64,000 bases of DNA from Sporosarcina beigongshangi (GTDB lineage Bacteria; Actinomycetota; Actinomycetes; Actinomycetales; Micrococcaceae): the NCBI RefSeq assembly GCF_016820535.1, contig NZ_JADHDY010000019.1, positions 1 through 64,000 on the forward strand, read 5' to 3'. Made by a program: the position numbers and the translations under genes. Below the pieces are notes generated by a model that was not told the origin of the DNA, searched no databases, and saw nothing but the letters and a program-made list of their open reading frames with translations. Numbering within the stretch: position 1 is the first letter of the stretch; the number at the start of each line of letters is the position of its first letter. Positions 43,503-51,764 of this stretch are shown here, one piece after another.

Positions 43503-43692
43503 TAAGGGTGGCCGGGTTGGGATGCCTCCGGTTGCCGCCGGCGCCTGCGGGGATTCTACGTAGGCCCAATAAGGAGTTTCCCTCATTTCGCGGTGGCGGC
43601 TATTTGGCTAGCGTTGATAATCGGTCCGGAAGTCCGCCACCGTACGGGTTCGGCCGATCCGCCACCTGTTTCCCACATGAAGCGAGAGATCT
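43503..43692 (+). promoter_or_regulatory. Upstream region of the monooxygenase gene
   Basis: About 190 bp without a supported gene. GATAAT at 43616-43621, about 70 bases before the start, is a possible -10 box, but no good -35 is seen at the right distance. No palindromic operator stands out. Confidence 0.3.
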
Positions 43693-44814
43693 TTGAAGAA
43701 GCCACTCCAAGCCGGCATGTTGACACTTGTGTTTGCCGCGACGGCCGTCGTGCCGCTCTCCTTGGCTGGCAGTGCCTCGGCGCATGGCTGGATCACGGAC
43801 CCGCCAAGCCGACAGGACAGCTGTGCAGCGGGAACAACCAACTTTGACTGCGGCAAGCTCAAGTACGAGCCCCAGAGCGTTGAAGCCCCCAAGGGGTCGA
43901 TGAAGTGCAGCGGCGGCAACCCCGGCTATCCCATCCTTGACGATGAAACGAAGGACTGGCCGAGGACAGCCATTGCCGCGGACATCGACATCAACTGGAA
44001 CATCACGGCCCGCCACGCAACGGCAAGTTGGGAATACTTCGTCGACGGAACCCTGATCCAGACGATCGACAGCAAAGGCGCGAAGCCGGAGGCCGTTGTA
44101 ACCCACCGACTGACCAACCTTCCGGAGGGCAAGCACACCATCCTGGCCCGTTGGAACGTTGCTGACACCATCAACGCGTTCTACAACTGCCTCGATGTCA
44201 ATGTCTCCAAGACCGGCACTGTTGAGCCGACGGTTGCTCCCACCGTCGAGCCCACAGTTGCTCCCACCGTCGAGCCCACAGTTGCTCCCACCGTCGAACC
44301 GACCACCGAGCCCACGGTGGCCCCGACCGTTGAGCCGACCACTGAGCCGACGGTCGCCCCGACCACTGAGCCGACGGTCGCCCCGACCGCCGAACCGACC
44401 GTGCCCCCGGCCGGTGAAGTGTGCGATGCCGCCGCATGGAACGTTGCCCGGACTTACGTTGCCGGCAACGAGGTCAGCTACAACGGCGGCGTGTGGAAGG
44501 CCAAGTGGTGGACCGTGGGCGGAGCCCCCAACCTGGTGGACACCTCCGGTGTCTGGCGGTATGTGGGACCCTGCGCCGATGCGACGGCACCAACGGCCTC
44601 GCCTTCCGCTTCACCGAGCGTGGCACCCCCGGCCACCACCCCGGGTGAACCTGTTGTGTGCGGCCTGGCCCCCTGGGTTGCCGGCAACATCTACGGCGGC
44701 GGGGACAAGGTCTCCAGCGAAGGCCACAACTGGGAAGCCAAGTGGTGGACGCAGGGCGACAAGCCCGGTGCCGCCGACAAGTATGGCGTCTGGAAGGACC
44801 TCGGCGCCTGCTGA
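43693..44814 (+). CDS. Secreted chitin-active-type lytic polysaccharide monooxygenase (AA10) with two CBM5/12 domains
   Basis: A 373-residue secreted enzyme that would oxidatively cut crystalline chitin (or cellulose) with copper. A signal peptide (residues 1-30) ends ASA, leaving His31 as the mature N-terminus. His31 and His108 (TARHATASW) form the copper brace, and NAFYNCLDVNV holds the usual axial aromatic. A linker of repeated TVEPTVAP/TTEPTVAP units (about 176-243) joins two CBM5/12 modules (about 245-295 and 325-373), both with the KAKWWT/EAKWWT binding face. The TTG start follows only a weak GAGAG site. Confidence 0.92.
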   Translation: MKKPLQAGMLTLVFAATAVVPLSLAGSASAHGWITDPPSRQDSCAAGTTNFDCGKLKYEPQSVEAPKGSMKCSGGNPGYPILDDETKDWPRTAIAADIDINWNITARHATASWEYFVDGTLIQTIDSKGAKPEAVVTHRLTNLPEGKHTILARWNVADTINAFYNCLDVNVSKTGTVEPTVAPTVEPTVAPTVEPTVAPTVEPTTEPTVAPTVEPTTEPTVAPTTEPTVAPTAEPTVPPAGEVCDAAAWNVARTYVAGNEVSYNGGVWKAKWWTVGGAPNLVDTSGVWRYVGPCADATAPTASPSASPSVAPPATTPGEPVVCGLAPWVAGNIYGGGDKVSSEGHNWEAKWWTQGDKPGAADKYGVWKDLGAC

Positions 44815-44860
44815 TGCCATTCAGTTAGTTGAATCTGGCGCCTGGTGACGGGCGCGGCAG

Positions 44861-44940
44861 GATCGAGTTCTGCCCTTGGTGTTGATATGCGTGGCTGGAG
44901 ACGCGCAGCTCAACGCCGAGGGCAGGGCTCGATCTTGTTT
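44861..44940 (+). terminator. Long stem-loop terminator after the monooxygenase
   Basis: A 25-base arm (44861-44885) pairs with 44910-44934. All four mismatches are G-U wobbles on the plus-strand transcript, which is followed by TTGTTT. The 24-base loop can form a small inner stem. It separates the monooxygenase from the convergent hydrolase gene. Confidence 0.75.
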
Positions 44941-44961
44941 AACGGGTGGGGCTGTAGCGTT

Positions 44962-45612
44962 TCAGCGGATGCGGGCCACGTACGCCGTCGTGGAGCCCGG
45001 CTCAATCTCCGTCCGGCCGGCGTCCTGGATCACCGGCCCGGCCGACTTGCGTGCACCCTTGCGGAATTCCCTTCCGGGCAGTTCCACCACGCCCAGGGGG
45101 AAGCCGTCGGCCACCCACTGCTCCACCACGGCCGGCTTGGCCTCCACCAGCCAGGCAAACAGTGCGTGCGCGGCCTGGGCGCAGGCCTTGCCGGTGGACA
45201 TTCCCAGCGAACCGTTCAGCACGATGGTCAGCGGCGCCGGTGGCAGCGGCTCCCCGGGCGGGAGCTGCGTGCCCGAGACCTGCAGCTTGGCCAGCAGCTT
45301 GGGCAGTTCGGCCGCGGGCATTGGCGGCAGCCCGACGGCGGACGCCTCGCCCGCCGTCGCCAACACCGCCTCCGGGAATGCCGCCCGGACCTTGGCAAAC
45401 ATCTTCGCGTCGGCCCGCCGGACCGTCTTGCCGAACGCCTCCGACGCCCACACCCGCCAGTCGGGGTTCCCGGGGTCCTGCAGGTAGGCCCGGACCGACG
45501 CCAGCGCCGCCGCCGCGATGCCTTGCTGCTCCCCGGCCGGCTCCTCCCGGTCCACGTACAGGATGATGGGCTGGATCAGTTCTCCGCGGGCGCGTTCGGT
45601 GTATTCACTCAC
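44962..45612 (-). CDS. Peptidyl-tRNA hydrolase, Pth2-like
   Basis: A 216-residue protein of the Pth2-related bacterial group, which frees tRNA from stalled peptidyl-tRNA. The family motif appears as NGSLGMSTGKACAQAAHAL (about residues 133-151), close to the Pth2 KMGKGKIAAQCSHA pattern. The C-terminal GREFRKGARKSAG segment and a final DAGRTEIEPGS (TEI...PGS) match the Pth2 active face. It is not the main Pth1-type enzyme. The N-terminal half has no clear motif. It is divergent from an aminotransferase gene. Confidence 0.82.
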   Translation of the reverse strand: MSEYTERARGELIQPIILYVDREEPAGEQQGIAAAALASVRAYLQDPGNPDWRVWASEAFGKTVRRADAKMFAKVRAAFPEAVLATAGEASAVGLPPMPAAELPKLLAKLQVSGTQLPPGEPLPPAPLTIVLNGSLGMSTGKACAQAAHALFAWLVEAKPAVVEQWVADGFPLGVVELPGREFRKGARKSAGPVIQDAGRTEIEPGSTTAYVARIR

Positions 45613-45701
45613 CCCACAAGGGTATCGGCAGCGGCGTGTGGGAAGCTGGAGTCTGGTCCAAGGCGTCCCACGCCCAATTCCGCCCGCACCAAGGAGTTCC
45701 C

Positions 45702-46913
45702 ATGCGCCCGCCCCTCACAGTTGCCGCCCGCGCTAGTGTGCAGCCCTTCGCCGTCATGGACATCCTGCAGCGCGTGGCCGACCTCCGCGCAGCCGGCCGC
45801 GACGTCATCTCCCTCTGCGCCGGCGAGCCCAGCGGCGGAGCACCCACCGCCGTCTCGGCCAGGGCCGCCGCCATCCACGCCGCCGGCACCCCGCTGACCT
45901 ACACGCCCACACTCGGCATTGCCGAACTGCGCCAGGCCATTGCGGGGCATTACAAGCGCTGGTACGGACTGGACATCCCCGTCCGCAATGTCGCCGTCAC
46001 CACGGGCTCTTCCGGCGCGTTCATGCTGGTCTTCCTGGCCGCCTTCAACCCCGGCGACAAAGTGGCCCTTGCCCGCCCCGGATACCCCGCCTACAAGAAC
46101 ATCCTCACGGCCCTGGGCATCGAGGTCATCGAGCTCGACGCCGGGGCTGACTCGCGCTTCCAGCCCACCCCAGCGCTCCTCGAGCAGGCTGTTGCCCAGC
46201 ACGGTCCGCTCGCAGGCCTGGTGCTGGCATCGCCCGCCAACCCCACCGGAACCATGGTTTCCAGGGGTGAACTGGCGGCCCTCACGCAGTGGTGCGGAGA
46301 GAACGGGGTGCGGCTGGTGAGCGACGAGATCTACCACGGCATCACCTATCCCACTCCCGGCAACCCCGATCCCAAGGGGGTCTGCGCCTGGGAACTTGAC
46401 CGGTCCGGCGTCGTGATCTCCAGCTTTTCCAAATACTGGGGCATGACCGGTTGGCGGCTGGGCTGGGCCATCGTGCCGGACGACCTCCTGCCCGGCGTGG
46501 ACGCGCTGGCAGGAAACGTGGCCCTGTGCCCACCGGCTCCCGCGCAGATGGCGGCCGTCGAGGCGTTTAGCGAGGAATCCTACGCGGAGGCCGACGCCTT
46601 CGTGGCCGAATTCTCCCGCACCCGGGACTACATTCTGGGCAAGGTCGCGGACCTGGGCTGGACGGACGCAGCCCCGGCCGACGGGGCGTTCTACTTCTAC
46701 GCAAACCTGGGTCCCGCGCTCGCAGGGTTCGCCGATTCGCGCGAGTACTGCGCGGCGCTGCTGGAATCCGAGGCCGTGGCCCTGGTGCCGGGCACGGACT
46801 TTGACGGCGTGGGCGGGCTTGCCACCGTCCGCCTGAGCTTTGCCGCCGGGTACGACGCCGTCCACTCTGCACTGGCGAGAATCGAAGGGTTCCAGCGCGC
46901 CCAGGCCGGCTGA
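45702..46913 (+). CDS. PLP-dependent aminotransferase, class I/II
   Basis: A 403-residue aminotransferase of fold type I, AspC/AlaA-like branch. Recognisable parts are SLCAGEPSGGAP near the N-terminus, the cofactor pocket TTGSSGAFMLVFL, the substrate/PLP region ASPANPTGTM, and the Schiff-base Lys in SFSKYWGMTGWRLGW (about residue 236). AAGGAG sits 6 bases before the ATG at 45702. The amino donor and acceptor cannot be told. Confidence 0.9.
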   Translation: MRPPLTVAARASVQPFAVMDILQRVADLRAAGRDVISLCAGEPSGGAPTAVSARAAAIHAAGTPLTYTPTLGIAELRQAIAGHYKRWYGLDIPVRNVAVTTGSSGAFMLVFLAAFNPGDKVALARPGYPAYKNILTALGIEVIELDAGADSRFQPTPALLEQAVAQHGPLAGLVLASPANPTGTMVSRGELAALTQWCGENGVRLVSDEIYHGITYPTPGNPDPKGVCAWELDRSGVVISSFSKYWGMTGWRLGWAIVPDDLLPGVDALAGNVALCPPAPAQMAAVEAFSEESYAEADAFVAEFSRTRDYILGKVADLGWTDAAPADGAFYFYANLGPALAGFADSREYCAALLESEAVALVPGTDFDGVGGLATVRLSFAAGYDAVHSALARIEGFQRAQAG

Positions 46914-47031
46914 CGGGGCCCTTTCATTCCTCCACAGCCGGGTACGGCCGGCGGGTGGTCCACAATTTCATGATTCGCCCTTTTGCCGGCACGCGCACCC
47001 CGCCATGGTTGTTTCATGGAAAGGAAAGCGC

Positions 47032-47475
47032 ATGGACGATTACGACTTCAGCCCTGACGGTGACGATGCGGAAGAACAACTGGAAAAGGAGTTCTGGCAG
47101 CTGGCTGGAACCTTGATGGTCCCGCACCACAATGAATGCCTTGTGTGCTTTTTGGTGCGCGCGGTCCCCATGCTGGAATCCACAGGCTTCGCCATGACGC
47201 AGGTGTTTCGCGACGCCAACGCGCCACGGGCCACAGGCTTGGGTGCCCGGCTGGAACAGCTGGGCATCCGCGGCGATGCGCACCTGCTGCAATGGGGAGT
47301 GGTGGCCAATGGCATGATCTGGATGGATGAGCGGTGCGCCGACTGCGGCATGCCCACCGGGGCTCCGCCCTGCTTTGGGGTGCGGAAGGGGTCAACCCAG
47401 CCGTGCGGCCTCTGGATCTGGCGGCGGCAGGCCAAACAAGTGATGGTAGGCGACTGGCTGGAACCTACGTTCTGA
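47032..47475 (+). CDS. DUF2695-like hypothetical protein
   Basis: A 147-residue soluble protein. An acidic N-terminus is followed by VPHHNECLVCFLVRAVPMLE (about residues 31-50), which resembles the DUF2695 HxECLxCF motif. A second Cys pair is CADCGMP, and further Cys residues near the end could bind a metal. Function is unknown. The ATG at 47032 has AAAGGAAAG upstream. Longer upstream frames overlap the aminotransferase and are spurious. Confidence 0.7.
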   Translation: MDDYDFSPDGDDAEEQLEKEFWQLAGTLMVPHHNECLVCFLVRAVPMLESTGFAMTQVFRDANAPRATGLGARLEQLGIRGDAHLLQWGVVANGMIWMDERCADCGMPTGAPPCFGVRKGSTQPCGLWIWRRQAKQVMVGDWLEPTF

Positions 47476-47532
47476 TCGGGGATATCCCCTCCGGGCCGCC
47501 GGCGGCCCGCATCCGCAGTCTGCACAGACAAA

Positions 47533-47576
47533 GGAGGCACCCGGGCTGCGCGCCACGCGCAAGCCAGGTGCCTTCC
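47533..47576. terminator. Two-part hairpin between the DUF2695-like gene and purB
   Basis: An outer GGAGGCACC / GGTGCCTTCC stem surrounds an inner TGCGCG-CCA-CGCGCA stem. It lies between convergent genes and may terminate either. It lacks a long T-run, so the call is moderate. The rest of the 188-bp gap holds nothing I can identify. Confidence 0.5.
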
Positions 47577-47663
47577 CCAACCGCTCCCGGAACTCACCAG
47601 CTCGTTCCGGGTCCCTCGCTGTCGCGGGCCCACCATTGCCGGGTGGGCCTCACACCAGTGGGG

Positions 47664-49106
47664 TTACTTGTTCAGGTGGTCCACCAGGGACTCGGCGATG
47701 CCGATGTACTTGCCCGGGGTCAGGTCCAGCAGGCGCTGCTGAGCGCCGTCGGACAGGCCCAGGCCTGAGACGAACTCATGCATGCGGGCCGCGTCCACGC
47801 GGTGGCCGCGGGTCAGGTCCTTGAGGCGCTCGTAGGGATCCTCCATGCCGTCAACGCCGGCGATGGCCTCGGCGCGCATGACCATCTGGATGGCCTCGGC
47901 GAGGACTTCCCAGTTGTGGTCAAGATCGTTGGCAAGGATGGCCTCCGCCGTGTCCAAACGGCCCAGGCCGCCGAGGACGTTGTTGATGGCCAGGACGGAG
48001 TGGCCGAAAGCCACGCCGATGTTGCGCTGGCTGGAGGAGTCGGTGAGGTCGCGCTGCCAGCGGCTGGTCACCAGGGTGGCGCCGAGGGTGTCAAGGAGGG
48101 CGTTGGAGATCTCCAGGTTCGCCTCGGCGTTTTCGAAGCGGATCGGGTTGACCTTGTGCGGCATGGTCGAGGAGCCGGTGGCACCCGGGACAGGGATCTG
48201 CGCAAAGTAGCCGATGGAAATGTAGCTCCACACGTCCGTGCACAGGTTGTGCAGGATGCGGTTGAAACGGGCCATGTCGGCGTAGAGCTCGGCCTGCCAG
48301 TCGTGGGACTCGATCTGGGTGGTGAGCGGGTTCCAGGTCAGGCCCAGCGACTCGACGAAGCCCTTGGCCACAACTTCCCAGTCCACAGCCGGCACCGAGG
48401 CGTAGTGGGCTGCGTAGGTTCCGGTGGCTCCGTTGATCTTGCCCAGGAATTCGGTCTTGGCGATGCGGTCCAGCTGGCGGGTCAGGCGGAAGGCCGTGAC
48501 GGCGAGCTCCTTGCCCAGAGTGGTGGGGGTGGCGGGCTGTCCATGCGTGCGCGAGAGCATGGGCACGGCGCGGTTGGCCTCGGCCATCTCGGCAATCTTG
48601 GCCACAAGTGCACGGGCCGCGGGGAGCCAGACGTCCTCGACGGCGCCCTTGACACCCACGGCGTAGGAGAGGTTGTTGATGTCTTCGCTGGTGCAGCCAA
48701 AGTGGACCAGCGGCTTCAGGCGTTCCAGGCCGAGGCCGGCCAGGCGGTTGCCGATGAAGTACTCCACGGCTTTGACGTCATGGACGGTGACCTTTTCAAT
48801 GTCGGCCAGTTCCTTGACGGAATCCGCATCAAATTCGGTGACGATGGCGCGCAGGCCCGCCTTCTGCTCGACTGTCAGCGGCTCTGTGCCGGGAAGGACG
48901 TTGTTGTCCGTCAGGTGGATGAACCACTCGACTTCGACGCCAACGCGGTCGCGGTTGAGGGCTGCCTCGGACAAGTAGTCCACAAGGGGTGCTACTGCGC
49001 CGGCGTAGCGGCCGTCGAGGGGGCCAAGGGCGATGCGCTCGGAGGAGGAGGCCAGTGACAGGCGGCCGGAAGGGATGCGGGCGGTGGCATTTGCGGAATC
49101 AGACAT
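47664..49106 (-). CDS. purB: Adenylosuccinate lyase
   Basis: A 480-residue enzyme that splits adenylosuccinate and SAICAR in purine synthesis. The fumarate-lyase superfamily signature GSSTMPHKVNPIRFENAEAN is at about residues 308-327. SRTHGQPATPTTLGKEL supplies the catalytic His, and HFGCTSEDINN is the conserved N-terminal-side motif. The length and motif spacing match the E. coli-like branch. The ATG at 49106 starts MSDSANATARIPSG; the first 25 residues are not conserved. Confidence 0.95.
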   Translation of the reverse strand: MSDSANATARIPSGRLSLASSSERIALGPLDGRYAGAVAPLVDYLSEAALNRDRVGVEVEWFIHLTDNNVLPGTEPLTVEQKAGLRAIVTEFDADSVKELADIEKVTVHDVKAVEYFIGNRLAGLGLERLKPLVHFGCTSEDINNLSYAVGVKGAVEDVWLPAARALVAKIAEMAEANRAVPMLSRTHGQPATPTTLGKELAVTAFRLTRQLDRIAKTEFLGKINGATGTYAAHYASVPAVDWEVVAKGFVESLGLTWNPLTTQIESHDWQAELYADMARFNRILHNLCTDVWSYISIGYFAQIPVPGATGSSTMPHKVNPIRFENAEANLEISNALLDTLGATLVTSRWQRDLTDSSSQRNIGVAFGHSVLAINNVLGGLGRLDTAEAILANDLDHNWEVLAEAIQMVMRAEAIAGVDGMEDPYERLKDLTRGHRVDAARMHEFVSGLGLSDGAQQRLLDLTPGKYIGIAESLVDHLNK

Positions 49107-49265
49107 GCCCCAATTCTTTCATGGACGGCCAATTCCTCCACAGCGGGGGCAGTTGGGCGGCTTGTCCACAATTTGCCCGGGGGCCATGGAATACGTCCCC
49201 GCAGCTTCCTAGGCTGGCTGCCAAGCACCTATTTCACTGACAAAAGACGCACAACGGAGTGCCCC

Positions 49266-49664
49266 ATGGGAATCGCATACGGCATGGCCGCGGGCTACAC
49301 GGCAGCGTTGTCTTCGACGGCGGCATTGGTTGTGGCCCAGCGGCTGAACCAGATTGCGGCGGAGTTTTCAACGCTCCAATCCAGCCTGGCGCAAGTCGAC
49401 GGCAAAGACTGGCAATCTGAGGCGGCAGCGGGGTTTCGCAGTCAGCTCGCGGATCGCGAAGCCGGAATGGTGGCTGCCATCGCCGCAGTGCAGCAGGCTG
49501 CTGCCCTGGTGGACAATTACGGGCGCCAGCTTCAGATCATCGAGTCCCAGCCCGATCCCACGGCGTCCTTTCCGGCGGGGTTTGGGGTGCAGCAATTTGG
49601 TGGATACTGCGGCGGCACGCTGCAATGGATGCCGCTGCAGCAAGGCGGAGGCGCGCCATGGTGA
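49266..49664 (+). CDS. WXG100-like small helical protein
   Basis: A 132-residue protein whose first 100 residues are predicted helical, with a central DWQSEAA turn like the WXG turn of ESAT-6-type proteins. A Gly/Gln/Pro-rich tail follows. WXG100 proteins are exported by type VII secretion, often with a partner. GGAG lies 6 bases before the ATG at 49266. It overlaps the next gene by 7 bases, so the two are translationally coupled. The WXG assignment rests on fold pattern and context, because the motif is degenerate (W-Q-S). Confidence 0.68.
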   Translation: MGIAYGMAAGYTAALSSTAALVVAQRLNQIAAEFSTLQSSLAQVDGKDWQSEAAAGFRSQLADREAGMVAAIAAVQQAAALVDNYGRQLQIIESQPDPTASFPAGFGVQQFGGYCGGTLQWMPLQQGGGAPW

Positions 49665-51244
49665 ATGACCCGCAGTACCCCACCAAGTTCACCGTCACAG
49701 GTGGGGTCGGATCGGCAAGCTTCACCGTGTCGGAAATCGCGGACACGGCAACGCGGATCGCGCGCATTGCCGAGCAGATGTCCCCGTTGATCGACCGAAT
49801 GGCAACCGAACACGCATGGCTTGCAGAGGCAGCCTTGTCCGCACCCTTCTATCCCTATGATGCCGTCCAGGCGCTCCAGAGTGCCGTATGGCACGCACGG
49901 GGCCTCCGCATGGAAACCGCAACCCTGGCCCAACAGGCGAGCCAGGCGGCAGTCAATTACGAAGCCGCCGAGACCGCAACGGCGAACAAAATAGCAACAG
50001 CTCAACAGGCGACGGCGCTCAACCATGGGCTGCTCCTGTGGGCTCTCGGCCCCATGATGCCGCTGGTTCTCGTTTCGGATCTGCACCGGTTCCTTGGGAG
50101 GTCCCGGGACAAGGGGTTCCGGGACACTGCCGAGGACATGCTCAACGATGCGCCGGCATACCTGGCCGGCTTGTTGGGCCCTGGCGGAGGCGCCGCCTTC
50201 ATGCTGGCACATGGCGGTCCCAAGGACGCCGGAGCGGCTGGTTCCAAGGCGCCCGTGGTGCTGCGGCGCCTCATGGATGCTGCCGGCCTGCTCCAGCCCG
50301 GGCGCGTCGCTGTACGCCAGGTCCCGGTCAACGAGTGGGCCCCGCCCAGAAGCCCCGCACAGGCAGTGCCGGAGGATGGCGGGCGGCGCGGGGAATTGGA
50401 GGTGAACCTCGAAGGCGTCATGCGCGGGACGGACGAGGCCTATGGCCTCCCGCCGGGATCCATTTCCGTGGAGAGGGTGGAACGATATGACGGCTCTTTC
50501 GCCTGGACGCTCCACCTGCCAGGCACGGAAGTCTGGAACAAGCTGGACAGCAGCAATGTCTTCGACATGGAAGGCAACGTCGAGGGCCTCACTTCCGAGC
50601 AACGGGCCGCCTTCGCCCAGCAGGACGTGCTGGTGCAGGAGCTCATGAAAGAGGCCTTGGGCCAATCCGGTTACAAGGCCGGGGAGGACGTCTTGCTGAC
50701 GGGCCACAGCGGTGGCGGAATCCATGTCGCTGCGGCTGCTGCGGACCCGGCGTTTCGGGCTGAAGTGAACGTCAAAATGGTCTTGGCGGCCGGTGCTCCC
50801 ATCAGGCACGCCGCCATTGCCGACGACGTCGACGTGTTCGACCTGTCCAGCAGCCATGACATCATCGCGGCTCTTGACTATGGGCAGCGGCCTGAATCAA
50901 AGAACTGGGTCAGCGTCACCACCCACCGCCCGCCGCTGCCGGAAGGAACCGGCGGGACACGCATTCTCGGAGAGGCCCATGCGATGGCGAATTATCTCGA
51001 TGATGCAAAGCTCCTGGATGCCAGCGGCGATCCCGCCATCGAAGGGTACCGGGAGAAACTGGTGGCGTTTTATGGCGCCGGCATTGCCGGGGCCACGGTG
51101 AAAACCACCAAATGGGTCTACCAGGGACGCGACATCAATGAGCCGCCTCCTGAAAAGCCGCGCCCGAACGAGGGGAAAGCCGCGATGGGGGCAGAGGAGC
51201 TGCGGCGCTTCGAAAAGCACTACTCGCCGGCAGGACCGCGGTAG
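49658..51244 (+). CDS. Large two-part protein with a C-terminal lipase-like alpha/beta hydrolase domain
   Basis: A 528-residue protein. The N-terminal 140 residues are helical and Ala/Glu-rich (ARIAEQMSPLIDRMATEHAWL), like an ESX/LXG-type secretion domain. A Gly/Pro-rich middle follows. From about residue 330 a lipase-like fold appears, with LLTGHSGGGIHVAAAAA (nucleophile Ser at about 350), FDLSSSHDIIAAL (possible Asp) and TRILGEAHAMANYL (possible His). The ATG at 49658 overlaps the WXG-like gene. No signal peptide is seen. I propose a type VII secreted lipase/esterase or toxin. No obvious immunity gene follows: the next gene is a convergent membrane protein. Confidence 0.65.
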   Translation: MVNDPQYPTKFTVTGGVGSASFTVSEIADTATRIARIAEQMSPLIDRMATEHAWLAEAALSAPFYPYDAVQALQSAVWHARGLRMETATLAQQASQAAVNYEAAETATANKIATAQQATALNHGLLLWALGPMMPLVLVSDLHRFLGRSRDKGFRDTAEDMLNDAPAYLAGLLGPGGGAAFMLAHGGPKDAGAAGSKAPVVLRRLMDAAGLLQPGRVAVRQVPVNEWAPPRSPAQAVPEDGGRRGELEVNLEGVMRGTDEAYGLPPGSISVERVERYDGSFAWTLHLPGTEVWNKLDSSNVFDMEGNVEGLTSEQRAAFAQQDVLVQELMKEALGQSGYKAGEDVLLTGHSGGGIHVAAAAADPAFRAEVNVKMVLAAGAPIRHAAIADDVDVFDLSSSHDIIAALDYGQRPESKNWVSVTTHRPPLPEGTGGTRILGEAHAMANYLDDAKLLDASGDPAIEGYREKLVAFYGAGIAGATVKTTKWVYQGRDINEPPPEKPRPNEGKAAMGAEELRRFEKHYSPAGPR

Positions 51245-51280
51245 CGCGATGCTCCAGTCGGGGCATGCTGGCGGTATGGG

Positions 51281-51700
51281 CTACCGGGTGCGGGTCAGGC
51301 TGCCGACAATCATGGACACAATGCTGATAATCAACGCGGCCAGGACGGCGGTCCAGAAGAATTCGTCGATGGAGAACTGGATGGGGGTGTAGCTGCTGGC
51401 CCACGCGGTCAACCACAGCATTGCGGCGTTGATGACGACAGTGAACAGGCCCAGCGTCAGGATGGTCACCGGCAGCGACAGCAGCTTGACGATGGGCTTC
51501 ACGAGGGCATTGACCACGCCGAAGATGAGACCGATGAAGAGATAGGCAAGTACCGTGTTGATGGTGTCCGCAGTGGCGCCGGTTCCGGCAATCGCTCCGC
51601 CAACCACCTTCGCCGGTGCGATGGTTAACCCGGGCAGGAGCCAGCTGGCAACCCAGATGGCCAACCCGTTGATGAGCACTCGAACCACAAATCTTCCCAT
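51281..51700 (-). CDS. Phage-holin-like (DUF360) membrane protein
   Basis: A 139-residue protein with four membrane segments, matching the family annotated as phage holin or YvlD-type membrane protein. Typical words are GLAIWVASWLLPGLTI, FGVVNALVKPIVKLLSLPVTILTLGLF and NAAMLWLTAW. It is a chromosomal housekeeping-type member with no phage genes nearby. Function is unknown. The ATG at 51700 has only a weak ribosome binding site, and longer in-frame extensions run into hisC on the other strand. Confidence 0.9.
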   Translation of the reverse strand: MGRFVVRVLINGLAIWVASWLLPGLTIAPAKVVGGAIAGTGATADTINTVLAYLFIGLIFGVVNALVKPIVKLLSLPVTILTLGLFTVVINAAMLWLTAWASSYTPIQFSIDEFFWTAVLAALIISIVSMIVGSLTRTR

Positions 51701-51764
51701 GCGTCCATGATTCCACAGGATGGAACCATGAAAGGTATGTGAAGCACTGCAATAAGCTTGGGGC

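Noticed and set aside
44221-44406. CRISPR or satellite repeat in the 44.2 kb region
   Set aside because: The repeats are in frame and encode the TVEPTVAP linker of the monooxygenase.
51281-51700. Prophage remnant from the holin-like gene
   Set aside because: This family is common on bacterial chromosomes, and no other phage gene is nearby.
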